Assembly (NCBI GenBank): GCA_034638255.1
Contig: JAWPGT010000055.1
Span: 86,271-150,270 of the forward strand
Origin: Coprinus comatus
Taxonomy: Eukaryota > Basidiomycota > Agaricomycetes > Agaricales > Agaricaceae
Direction of reading: 5' to 3'
Length of the DNA: 64,000 nucleotides
Shown in pieces: positions 1-10,723 of the stretch (position 1 is the first letter of the stretch; each line of letters starts with the position of its first letter). The position numbers and the translations under genes are program-made. The notes under the pieces are model-generated. The model saw only the letters and a program-made list of their open reading frames with translations. It was not told where the DNA came from and did not search any database.

Positions 1-246
1 ACTGCATTACTCTTTCCTGCCAAAGCTTATAACGGGAACCAACCCGGAGATCCGAAAAAGGGTGTTGAGGTTGTATTGGATGTTATTCGGAATGAAGGTG
101 TAGCGAAAGGCAAATCTTTCCCAGAATCACTTGCTCTTGGAAGTGATTGTTATGATGCTGTAAAAAGGTTTACTGCTAACACCTCACGATCGATTGAAGA
201 ATGGAAAGATGTTACTTTTAGTACCGATTTCCCTGCTGATTCTTGA
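1..246 (+). CDS. Short-chain dehydrogenase/reductase, 3' end only
   Basis: The reading frame is open from base 1 and stops with TGA at 244-246, giving the last 81 residues of a protein that starts outside the window. The residues include NQPGDPKKGVEVVLDVIR and a later LALGSDCYDAVKR. This is the usual C-terminal signature of classical SDR enzymes of the fungal NAD(P)-binding oxidoreductase type: the GDP helix, then a P-x-L-x-LG-D segment. The Rossmann nucleotide motif and the YxxxK catalytic pair lie upstream and are not visible, so substrate cannot be judged. A P450 starts about 340 bases downstream on the same strand. An SDR next to a P450 is common in fungal secondary or detoxification metabolism, but linkage here is inference only. 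Confidence 0.75.
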   Translation, partial: TALLFPAKAYNGNQPGDPKKGVEVVLDVIRNEGVAKGKSFPESLALGSDCYDAVKRFTANTSRSIEEWKDVTFSTDFPADS

Positions 247-582
247 TTTGTATCATGTGTAGGGGATGCCTGAACGGTATTGCAGTATTACACACATATG
301 TATAGTTTATATCTTTCAACGTACAGAATCCTGTTATGATCCATACTATAGCCTAAGCTCGTAGAATTGAACTGTTTTTCTACTCATCGCAAGCAAAGAT
401 TATGACCAGGGTCCAGGGGTATGACAAATCCAAGGCATCAGTCAGACCTATTCTTAGCTGCCTGAGGCCATGTACTAGGTCTCACAACGTACTAGCCATC
501 TTTGCGATACTTGGTGACAGTAGTTTAAATTCACAGACGATGGCGTCCAACACCCTTCAACACCACTGTTATCATTAACCAC
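247..582. other. Intergenic stretch, SDR to P450
   Basis: 336 bases without a supported reading frame. It should hold the SDR 3' untranslated region and the promoter of the P450 at 583. I see no repeat, RNA gene or clear TATA element. Confidence 0.5.
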
Positions 583-2976
583 ATGGCCCCCGTTATAATC
601 CCTGGCATATCCGACATTGTGGTCTACACTCTTGGTATATGGCTTGTCTGGAAACTTTTTACTAAACTCACTAGTAGCGGAATACCAACGCATACAACAC
701 CGTTAAAAGGACCAAAGAGGCTGAACTTTTTGTTTGGATATTATCGTTTCATACGAGAACAGCAAGAACCTGGTTTGGTTTACGAGAAATGGGCTCAGGA
801 ATATGGACCTGCGTTTGTTGTACCTGGACCACTCGGGACGGAAAGGATTGTAATATGTGATCCCAAAGCCTGTACCCATTTTTATTTGAGGGAAACATTT
901 ACTTATGTGCAATCGAAACTTGCTCGAGATTTCATCCAAAACTTGGTACGATTTTTTCTCTCATTTTCATAGATCGTCTTTCTCAATTTAATTAAAATTT
1001 AGATTGGTCGTGGCTTGTTTTGGGCAGAAGGAGAAGCGCATAAGCGGTACGATATGCTAGCATGGGATACTGCCTAGGAGAACAAAGCTCAAATGGTTTA
1101 TCAGGCAACGAAGATCATTAAGCCCAGCATTCAGTAACGTTGCCATTCGCAGATCGTCGGCAGTATTTTATGATTCTGCACATAAGGTCGGTATTTCAAT
1201 AAATATAAACTGTGCTAAGATGATTAATTTATGTAGCTGACGAATGCTTGGGATGCTATATTGGACAATGAAAAGGGGGACAGCGTAATGATTGAGGTAC
1301 AGAAGTGGTGAGTCAAAGAAATCCATTTCCTCAAAGAATGAGTAACTTAACCAAAATCTAATTGGAAGGATGAATCATATATCGTATGTTTATTGTTTAA
1401 TGTCCTTTTTTCACGTCTAAAACCCACATAAAACAGGTTGGACTCAATCGGTATCGCAGGATTTGGTCACGATTTCGGAACATTAGATGGCAAAAACTCA
1501 GACGTAGTGGATGCATTCAATTCATTCGATAACGACGCTGAAGATACCGGTTTCTTCTCTCGAATTATCTTCCTTCTTGGACCTGTATTCCCAAATTTAC
1601 AACTATTGCCTACTAAGAATAATCGTATTGTTTGGCGATGGAAGAAGTCGATGGGTGAGATTGCCGACGAGTTATTGGAAAGAAGCCGCGAGATTAAAGA
1701 CAGTGAAAAAGAAGATAGTGCGGTAGCAGACAACTCTATTATTGGACTTCTTAGTGAGTAGCAATGTTTTGTTTTGTTTTGTTAACGAGAATACGATAGT
1801 ACATTACAGTTAGGTCGGAAAATGCTGGTACACAACTTCAAATATCATCAGAGGAAGTTATGGCGCAGATGGTTAGTAGCTTCGGTCCTATTAACAGTGA
1901 TCAAACATTGACCTTGGTATACTGCTGCTTGTAGAACATGATTCTCCTGGCTGGTGAGTATTCTTCAACTTCGATATTGAAATCAACAATAATAAAATAT
2001 TATATCATAGGTTATGAAACCACATCTAGTATGTCGCAATCTCTTTTCCTCATAAATAGTTGATTCATAGAATCCGTCAACATAAACATTTTCCAGTCAG
2101 TTTAACTGTTAGTAATATTTATCATTTCCTTACAAACAGATCTAACGCTAATCTCATAACACCAGTGGTCCTTGATCGAATTGTGCAGAAATCCGGAAAA
2201 ACAAGCTAAATTACGTGAAGAAGTAATGAAAATCAATGGTGATCCGACATGGGAGCAATTGACTTCTGGTCTACCTTATCTCGATGCTGTAGTTTACGAG
2301 ACTCTTCGTTTACATCCACCAGTCGTTGTCACCAACCGTGTCGTACGTCAAACTCTTTTTCAAGCACTCTTTTTTTAAACAAAACTTGTACTCAACTTGT
2401 ACGGCTCTACAGGCGAGTGTTGATGATATCATACCATTTGGTCAACCAATCCAAACCGCATCCGGAGAACTAGTTGACAAATTGGTCGTTGCAAAGGGTA
2501 CACATGTTACTGCACCAATTGCCACTTTAAACAAGATGGAAGCTCTTTGGGGTAAAAATGGTAAACAATTCGAACCTGAGAGATGGTTAGAAGATGGTTA
2601 TGGGGAAGGTTGTAACAACGTAGAAACAACAAGAGCAAAGGAACTTCAAGGTCATCGTCATATTCTTACTTTCTCAGATGGACCTAGAATATGCCAAGGT
2701 AGGGTAATGGCTATAACTGAATTCAAGGTGTGTATTGAGATCGACCCACTGTCCATCCCGTATGAAAACAACTTACGAACCTTCTGTGTCACTTTTTGGT
2801 GATAGATCGTTTTGGCAATCATGATTCGTCACTACACCTTCGAATTACCTGATGGACCTGAAACCTGTATCGAGAAACATGCGTCAATCTTGCCTAGGCC
2901 CAAAGTAAAGGGTTATAAGGGAGCACAAGTTCCACTGAGAATTCGACGTGTAGATGCAGATGTAGATTCTGTTTAA
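583..2976 (+). CDS. Cytochrome P450 monooxygenase, multi-exon, possibly defective
   Basis: Membrane-anchored heme-thiolate monooxygenase. The start at 583 gives a hydrophobic N-terminal anchor (about residues 8-26) and then a GPK-like hinge. Exons I can join are 583-945, 1003-1046, 1078-1186, 1237-1307, 1437-1753, 1810-1871, 1935-1953, 2011-2028, about 2140 or 2166 to 2342, 2413-2727 and 2806-2976. Visible P450 landmarks are the C-helix (WFIRQRRSLSPAFS), the I-helix AGYETTS, the K-helix ExxR (YETLRLHPP) and the heme loop FSDGPRICQG with the cysteine ligand. The exon 8-9 junction does not splice cleanly. A frame-preserving exon from 2140 contains TAA inside an 18-base stretch at 2148-2165, without which the protein would read NLTWSLIEL. 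The gene may therefore be a pseudogene, or use a splice I cannot see. The family is certain; substrate is unknown. Confidence 0.85.
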
Positions 2977-3340
2977 TATAAATATGCAACAAGTAGTAAG
3001 AAATTGTGTAAAGGATTCGGTGATAGTTTGGTATATATCTAAGTAGTGTCGAACTCCGGATGTGATCTAAGGATATATATTTATAGCAGGTGGATATACT
3101 GTATGTAGATTCCAGAAACAAAACAGATGAAAACAAATAGGAAGGAATTATGGATTCCTTCATTACCACAAGCGTTCAATTGAAAGCATGGAACAAGAAG
3201 AGATAGGCATACAAGGTTGGATTAGATAGAGAATGAATGTCTAAGTGAAATGGAAGTGGGTTTGACCATGAGGTTTACTCGAGGTCGATGAAGGCGTTGT
3301 TGCTTCTCCTTCAATTGCTTGAAGTCACCCATGAGCAGTA
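2977..3340. other. Convergent intergenic stretch
   Basis: 364 bases between the 3' ends of the P450 and the minus-strand gene ending at 3341. AT-rich, with no coding signal I can support; presumably the two 3' untranslated regions. Confidence 0.45.
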
Positions 3341-4991
3341 TTAGCCATAGGTGCTAAAGTCGACTCGAATACATTCATGTCTAACATCACAATCAAATGT
3401 TTGAATTAATTCTTGGAAAACGAAAAGATTGACGTACTTTGCATTGGACCATTGGGGGAAGTAGCACCTGATTGAAAAAAAAAAATGGGAAAATTTAATA
3501 TATATCACATAAAAAAAATAAAAAAATTTGCCATACCGTGATTGTTTCTGTAGATTTTCAAGTATCTGAGGATCATCTACTATATGATGATGGTTACCAT
3601 CCTCTTCCTCTGAAGTAACACCTGCCAGTGATGTCCTGGTTCTAGCCGGTGTACTCATATTTGGATGAGGCCCGGATCCAGCTCCAGCTCCAGTAACCCT
3701 AATCGAAGGTGGTCTACCTTCTACATGTCTAACAAATTCACTCCAATAAGCACGTTCATCACTACCCATAGCTTCATATTGTGCGCGCAAATTTGGATTA
3801 GCTTTTTTCCAAACACCTTTGTGTCTGCATACAGTGCTCTTGACATAACGGCAACCGAAGACGCGTTCAAAAGCGGATTTATGTGTCATATTTGTTCCAT
3901 TGGCTGATGGTTGAATAAGGGAATCTATTTCGTTGAACCCAGTTGCGATTTCAGCTACAGTGTAATCGTTTGGCCAACGTTTTGTTGGAGTAGGGGGTGG
4001 ATACGTAAGGGAGGCCATGGAAGTGGCCATCGGCATGGAAGTATTGGTTGATGAGATGGAAGGCGAATTGTTGTTATCGTACACGGAAGGACTTGGGTAT
4101 ACAAACTCTTCATGGGGTATACTCGAAGTTGAAGAAGCAGGCGGTGTGGGTATTGATTGCGTAGGTTGGGAAGGAGAAAGTGGTAAAGAGGTTGTTCCAG
4201 TATCGTTCGAAATCGTGGGGTGGTGTTCGGCATCGCCTTGAATTAGATGTTGGGCCATGTAGTATTTGGAGGATATATGTAGTTTGGATACGCGTTTGTC
4301 GGAATCATCTGGGGTTGTTGTTGCTGCTCGTTTGTGTTTGCTGGAACCTTTAGGTGTTGAATCTCGTCGAGGTAAAGTTGGCGTTCCACAGGCATGAAAG
4401 GACTTGCTCACTCGACGTTGTAACTCCATCTCTTCGAATATCCCTGGACATTCTTCATCTTTCAAACCTTCTAAAAGGCTTTTTCGGATGCGATATAACA
4501 ACCGTTGTTGTGTTTCGACCATACGAACAGCACTAATTTGGTGCTGATCCCACTGTTCTGTGGAAGGATTGTAGGTGTCCAAATACGACGTTGGTGGCAA
4601 GCCTAAATCGGCCACGAGGGATGGAAACCTGGAGAGTTGAAACCAAGGAAATGTGGGTATCATTTGCTGCACTCTGATAGGCGGTATGTTCGCCTGTAAA
4701 CAATTATGTATAAATATTCCAAGGCAGAAGTGATAAATCAAATCGCAAACCTTGTACCAAAATATTAGTGTGACAGATTTTTTATACTCTTCTTCTTGTC
4801 GTTGCATATCCTAATGCTTCGATTCAGCATGTCCGCTCAAGAGACCAAACGATTATCGATTTTACCTGATCTGTAGTATGTGACTGCATACCCGAAGGCT
4901 GGCCCATCTTGACGTTCAAGGGGTTGACAGTGCTTAGGGAACTGATATAGGGTTCCGTCAAGTTACCGTGTGTACCATGACCCCCATCCAT
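3341..4991 (-). CDS. Conserved fungal protein of unknown function, basic nuclear-type
   Basis: Four exons join in frame (4991-4866, 4810-4751, 4693-3537, 3467-3341) to 489 residues. The ATG at 4991 is the first in frame after an upstream stop-rich stretch. The N-terminal third is well ordered (a PTFPWFQLSRFPSLVADLG-like segment, then a long helix with ETQQRLLYRIRKSLLEG). The middle is low in complexity, rich in Ser, Thr and Pro. The C-terminal third has a compact Cys/His/Trp-rich block (SAFERVFGCRYVKSTVCRHK, then ANPNLRAQYEAMGSDERAYW) that looks like a small DNA- or protein-binding domain. I do not recognise a named family. The basic stretch KHKRAA around residue 170 suggests nuclear location (inference). 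The last intron is less sure than the others, because the terminal exon could contain another short intron. Confidence 0.6.
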
Positions 4992-5656
4992 GATCCAGAA
5001 ACCCGATTACTGGCGGATTGGTATAAAGGGAAGTGAACTGCCGATTCTAGTCTAGATTATCAGAGTTACAATGATAGATCCACGGCTCACTGGCGAGGAG
5101 ATCAGTTTTTGCCCAGGTAATGGCTGGCCTCTGATTCCGGGCGACGTACCTGGGGTAGTAGGACACGGACAATGCGTGGCTGTTGCAGAACGACCGACGT
5201 GGGACCTCCCGTAATAGGTCCCTTACGAGACCATCCAGAAGCTCTTGCCAAACAGCTCAAAACTGTCCCGGTTATCAGAGTATAAATATCCTGAGTTTTC
5301 TGAGCCAACACGTTCGTTCGCTATCATGATACTTCTATGCGGAGACCCTAGACTCAGCACTATTGATAATACATCCACTCTGCAAATGTAATATATATAT
5401 ACGACAGTCCTAGTCTTGTTTGGAGCTCGCTTGTACCACTTCGGAGTATGAGGAGAGTTCGTTCCTCTGTACTTGTCATTATGATGAAAGCCATGCAATG
5501 TGGCGAACCAATCAAACGCCGAAGCAAGTTAAATTTAACGGGCCTTCTGCACGCGGTAATGTACTTAGGAGAGGACGGTCTGCTATCTTGAAACTCTTGC
5601 TTCTTTACTCCCCATACAAGAAACGAAGAGGACCAATTGGCGTTTTCGGGTACATC
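4992..5656. other. Intergenic stretch; start of the duplicated unit
   Basis: No gene is supported. From about 5390 to 5656 the DNA is recognisably similar to 7729-8003: shared CAGTCCTAGTCTTG, then GGAGC(T)CGCTTG, a CATGCAATGTGG-like word and ATCAAACGCC. The promoter of the first DUF6534 gene was therefore copied along with its coding region. 4992-5390 shows nothing further. Confidence 0.6.
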
Positions 5657-7122
5657 ATGGATGTGTCAGCTGTCACTGAAGTACACAATAGGTATGTATA
5701 AGGTCGTATTTTCTTGTCTTTCTTAGACCTAGACTCTGACAAGGGCTTGTTTTAGTGCGGGTACACAGGTGATTACCATCTCAAGTTAATACACGAACAT
5801 TGGGCTTACGCAGGACTACTAGCTCCTCGGATTACTTTTTAATTGGGCTTTACTTGGTTTCTTTCTGGAGCAAATCTGTATGTACCAGTATATCCACTCC
5901 ATTACAGGAATGTTTTTCTGACAAGATGAGCATCTGATAATTAAACTAGTCACATATTATATTTCATTCCCAGAAGATAGGCGCCTGTACAAGATAGTTG
6001 TCTATGTCCTCCTCATTCTGGAACTCTTCCAAACTGCTATTGTGACCTATGGGAGATACGACTCTTTTGTGATTCATTTCGGTGATACAGAATCCCTCTA
6101 CCGATTAAAGTTATCCACGTTTGGGGTATCACTTATTTCAGGAATTGGTATGTTCTTTCATTAAACCTCCCTATACCCTTATTGTTATATTGACGAATCC
6201 ATTTAATAGTAGGCTCCATATGTCACAGTGTTTACATATATCGCATATGGATATTATCACATTCCTATATTACGAGTGGCTCTGTGGCTCTTGTACGTTT
6301 TTCGTTCCTATTCATTCTTAGTTCTAACCTGAATGATCGACATTTACAGCTTACTTTATTACAATTCTCAAGCGCCATAACAAATTCAATAAAAAACCAC
6401 GATGTAAAAACCTTTGCCGCTCTATCACAGCACGCTTTACCTATAATTCCAGTCAGTGATCCTCCTATATTTTACAGGTTGTTAACGTGTGCTATACTAA
6501 CCATTTGATAAATGATAGATTTGGTGTGTTTCGACAGCAGTCTGTGATACAGTAATCGCTACATTAATGACATTCTATGTAAGCATTAAGTCTCACATCC
6601 ATCATCAAAAACTGGCACGTACTTTTAACATTGACATTCTAATGATACTCATCCCTTCTAGCTATTAAAAAACTCCAACACGGGTGTCATATCCACATAT
6701 CATCTTACCACCCGGCTCATCAGAATTAGCGTCGAAACTGGAATAATTACAGGTGAGAGTTATCCTATCACACAACCTCCAAGCCGACGTCGCTGACTTT
6801 TTTTTTCACAACAGCATTAACAGCAACCCTTAGCACAGTGCTACTATGGGCATTACCAGGAAACCAAGCATTCATCATATTCGCATTCATCTTACCCAAA
6901 CTATATGGCAACACCCTCCTTGGACTTTTCAACAGTCGATTATATTACAGATTCGGACTCGCTACACGTGCCAGTGCAAATCATCGAGTTGATCATTCAA
7001 ATTCAACGATGATTGACACTTTTCATTGTGCAGCTCCTCAAGAACCACCAACTGCCCGTGAAGCCCGGATAGGAGGGGGCCGCACTAGAAATAGGTCGGA
7101 AATTACTGTTCGAGTTGTATGA
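5657..7122 (+). CDS. DUF6534 multi-pass membrane protein, copy 1
   Basis: Nine exons (5657-5691, 5756-5768, 5823-5877, 5950-6147, 6210-6292, 6350-6451, 6519-6578, 6662-6752, 6815-7122) join without a stop to 314 residues. The layout matches the Agaricomycete DUF6534 family. A first helix reads GTQLLGLLFNWALLGFF, followed by YYISFPEDRRLYK, a second helix (YVLLILELFQTAIVTYG), a YRIW loop after the fourth helix, and the C-terminal family signature LLWALPGNQAFIIFAFILPK with KLYGNTLLGLFNSRL. The cytoplasmic tail after the last helix is about 60 residues. The function of the family is unknown; location is presumably a cell membrane. Copy 2 at 8004 has the same exon sizes for the first seven exons. 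The start was chosen because both copies give an identical 35-base first exon. Confidence 0.85.
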
Positions 7123-7326
7123 TGGCAGTGTTTTTGGGAATCATCATGGTTTTGGCAGGACCATTTTAGACTTGAGCTAAGTACAACTTGCTCATGGAGT
7201 GGGTTTGTAACATTATTTATAGTGTATTAGTATCTTACATCTGTCTTGTTGGACTTGACCCGACTTGATTTCCCAGCCTATTATGAGAAAAGTAGAAGAA
7301 AGTGAAGTCTTTTGACTCAATCGGCA

Positions 7327-7640
7327 GGGAACTCTTCCCACGATCTTAATTGTAATATTCCAAATGCTCCCATACCCACGTAAACACTACGAGGCACAAC
7401 AATTCGAACCCTAAAAAGGATGCATAATCAGAAATCCTCCATCAATAATCCTATTGTGCTCCTCAAAAGAAATCTACTACCGAAAACCGGAAAAGAACGT
7501 CTCATAAACCATTTCTCTAGGTCAGTTTATAGTTATATCATCGCTTACTTATGACGCATTTCTGGCTAACATTGTGATACGGTAATGGTAGAAATTGGTT
7601 CAACTCCAATGGGACAATTTCATTGTCAAGATTCCAATCG
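7327..7640 (+). pseudogene. Truncated remnant of an MGMT gene
   Basis: This stretch matches parts of the intact methyltransferase at 9753-10587. Both share a CTCTTCCCACGA-like start (7327 versus 9732), AATCCTAT(T/C)GTG with CGAAAACCGGAAAAG (about 7441-7496), and the second-exon start encoding KLVQLQWDNFIVKIPIGK (compare KLTQYQWDVYDFIFKIPMGK). Most of the first exon is deleted. The intron donor reads GAACGT where the intact gene has GTATGT. The homology stops right after the GK codons, where the frame meets a stop. The catalytic PCHR part is absent. It is the 5' half of an MGMT copy left by a tandem duplication. Confidence 0.7.
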
Positions 7641-8003
7641 GTAAATTGAGCTAATAGCCATCAACTGAGGCCCATAGTAAACTCTGGTCCATGACCTAGT
7701 ATGATAGGTAAATATTGTCCGTGGAAGCACAATAGATGTACCCAGTCCTAGTCTTGCTCGGAGCTTGCTTCGAAAAATGTGACCAATATTCCCACAGGCT
7801 CGGAGTATGCAGAAAACTGTTCTATAATTAGCAATATTTTGTGCACTTGGAAAGCCATACAATGTGGATCTATCAAACGCCAAAAACAAGTTATTTTTAA
7901 CCTCTGCACACGGTAAAACAGCCCAGGGTACTTAAGTGAGAATGGTCAAATTGGTGAAAAAGTTTCCTTGAAACCCTTGCTTCTTGCTGGCACGTTCGGT
8001 TAC

Positions 8004-9537
8004 ATGATGGTTGTGGCGGCTGCCAATGTGCATAATAGGTACGCACAAGCGCCCTTTTTTTGTCTGGAAGGTCCATGGAAGCCCCTAACAAAATTCATTA
8101 TAGTGCAGGTACACAGGTGATTACTATTTCCAAGGATTAAACGAAGTTCGTCAGGCTCAAATAACACTGTTAGCTCCTCGGAATACTCTTTAATTGGGCT
8201 TTGCTTGGGTTCTTTCTGGCGCAGGTCTGTATGTATAACCACTCCATTACAAGTTACATACGTTTTTCTGACCCAATCATCGGCTCACATTATACTAGTC
8301 GCATATTATATTTCATTCCCAGAAGATAGGCGCACATACAAGATTATAGTCTTTGTTGTACTCGTCCTAGAGCTCTTCCAAACTGCCATTGTGACTTATG
8401 GGAGATATAATTCGTTTGTGATCCACTTCGGTGATCCAGAAGCTCTCCACCAGTTAAACTTAGCTACGTTAGGGGTACCACTTATTACAGGAATTGGTAT
8501 GTTGACCCATTAGGCCTCCATCCTGATATACTGATGAACCCATTAATAGTGGGCTCTATATGTCATAGTGTATACATCTATCGCATATGGATATTATCAC
8601 ATTCTTATATCACGTGTGGTTTTGTGGTTATTGTTCGTCTTTTCTTTTCATTCATATCCCAACACTGTCCAATACTAATGAATCATCGAAGCTGACTTTA
8701 TTACAATTCTCAAGCGCCATAGCAAATTCGGTAAATAACTACAATGTAGAAAACTTCGCAGCCCTATCACGACATTCTTTACCCACAATGCCAGTCAGTT
8801 CTTCTTCCTATATCACCTACGTTGTTAACCACTACGTATACTAATGCTCATAAAAATGATAGATTTGGTGTGTTTCAACAGCAATCTGCGATACAGTAAT
8901 TGCCGCATTGATGACATTCTATGTACGTACTAAGTCTCCCATGGCACCATAAAAAAAACCACGAATAACATTGAAATGAAACTCATCTCTTCTGCTCAGC
9001 TATTAAAAAGCTCTGACACCAGTGTCAAATCCACATATCATCATCTTACGAGTCGACTTATCCGAATTAGCCTCGAAACAGGGATGATCACAGGTAAGTG
9101 GCTCTTAAGTATAGATGAATGATGAAATTCGTAACACGTCCCGACCCCCGTTCAAACCTCAGCTCCTTTCTACCCACTTACTTATTTTTTCTTCTTTCAC
9201 AACAGCATTAACAGCAATCCTCAATACGGTATTACTATGGGCATTACCAGGGAACGAAACATTCAACATATTCGCATTCATCCTACCAAAATTATACGGC
9301 AACACTCTTCTTGGACTTTTCAACAGTCGATTATATTACAAACTCGGACTCGCCGCACGTGGTGGAAATCGCAACATTCATCAAGTTGATGTAAATTCAA
9401 ATTCAATAAGGATTGATACTTTTCATTGTACAGTTCCTCAAGAATTATCAACTATCCAAGAAGCTCGTATACTGCAGGGTTACATTGATAGGAATAGGAA
9501 TGACAAGGAGTCGGAAACTACTGTTCGAGTTGTATGA
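8004..9537 (+). CDS. DUF6534 multi-pass membrane protein, copy 2
   Basis: Nine exons (8004-8038, 8104-8116, 8174-8228, 8299-8496, 8550-8632, 8692-8793, 8863-8922, 9000-9093, 9206-9537) give 323 residues with no stop. It is a close paralogue of the gene at 5657. The helices are the same (GTQLLGILFNWALLGFF, VLVLELFQTAIVTYG, LLWALPGNETFNIFAFILPK), as is the KLYGNTLLGLFNSRL signature. Exon 8 has one extra codon and the C-terminal tail is longer, with added charged residues (YIDRNRNDKESE). Both copies keep open frames and canonical splice sites although introns and third positions have diverged. This suggests both are under selection. Function of the family is unknown. Confidence 0.85.
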
Positions 9538-9752
9538 TCATCAATGTTTTTTTATGGAAATCATTTTTAAACTTGCACTACGATTGTAGCATTATTTATG
9601 GGTGTATTAATAATTTAATATTTTATATAGGGGACTTTATCTATTATAGCAAAGTGAGGTGGTTTAGGGAGTCGTCAGAACACTAACCCCACTCTCCCAA
9701 TCCGAGTCATATGCATGACCCTGACGTAACCCTCTTCCCACGAACAATAATT

Positions 9753-10587
9753 ATGATACAATGCTTCGTAATCACTCCAGTGCAAGAATCACCAACACCG
9801 CAAATGCCTAAAGTCACAACAACAAAAGTACTAAACCTCCAATCATATGCGTATAAAAGCCCAGGTAAAGGTACAAGAAAACAAAGTCAAAGATCCAAAC
9901 TAGAAACACAACAATCTGAGCTCGACGAACCGGAATATACCGTTACCAATATAATACATAATGTTGATGAGGACACTCCTGTTCCACGCGATCCCGATTC
10001 TCCAATAAACAGCAATGTGAATCCTATCGTGTTTCCTCTCCAATCTCATGAAAGAGGAAGATATCGAACGAAAACCGGAAAAGTATGTCTCATAAATCAG
10101 TTTATAGTTCCCAACCGATCTCTTACGACGCGTTTTTGGCTGACATGTGATAGTAGAAATTGACTCAATACCAATGGGACGTTTACGACTTCATATTCAA
10201 GATTCCAATGGGTAAGGTTGTGACGTATAAGATCGTAGCCGACGCTGTTGGAGGATCTCCTCGTTCAGGTAGGTTTTGAAATTTGGGTTTCCCAGCTGCA
10301 ATTGTTTACCGACCTTCATATCTCCTTTGCATTTTCCAGCTGGGAATGCATTGAGGACAAACCCCTTCGCCCCTTACATACCATGCCATCGTGTCATTGC
10401 ATCAAATATGTTCATCGGTGGATTCTGTGGTCAATGGGCTGGTAGGAAGAAAGGAGAAATGGAGGAGAGTGAACAGCTTGAGATTAAGAAAAAGATTGCC
10501 TTACTGGAACAAGAAGGGATTTCACTAGATAGCCGTGGTTATTTGAAGGGTGGCCAGACTATCATTTGGCGAAATTCGAATGAATGA
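9753..10587 (+). CDS. Methylated-DNA--protein-cysteine methyltransferase (MGMT)
   Basis: Suicide DNA-repair enzyme that moves the alkyl group from O6-alkylguanine to its own cysteine. Three exons (9753-10082, 10157-10268, 10340-10587) join to 229 residues. The catalytic domain lies in the C-terminal half. It shows the helix-turn-helix entry KIPMGKVVTYKIVADAVGG, the conserved NPFAPYIPCHRVI block with the acceptor cysteine in PCHR, then the GGF loop and a final basic/EG segment (LEQEGISLDSRGYL). The N-terminal ~110 residues are hydrophilic, rich in Ser, Lys and Gln, and not family-typical; they may be a nuclear-targeting extension. The start could instead be 9711 or 9804, all in the same frame. 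The gene converges with the dNTPase gene, leaving 136 bases between stops. Confidence 0.88.
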
Positions 10588-10723
10588 AATGTTCACTACA
10601 TGAAAACGAGTAAAACATATGGAAAATTCTGTATCCGGGTATATTTATTAGCTATGGTACAAGTGATGCAATTTGAGTGTTCCATAAAATGAGGTAATCT
10701 CTGTGTTCTATGTCCATAATGGT

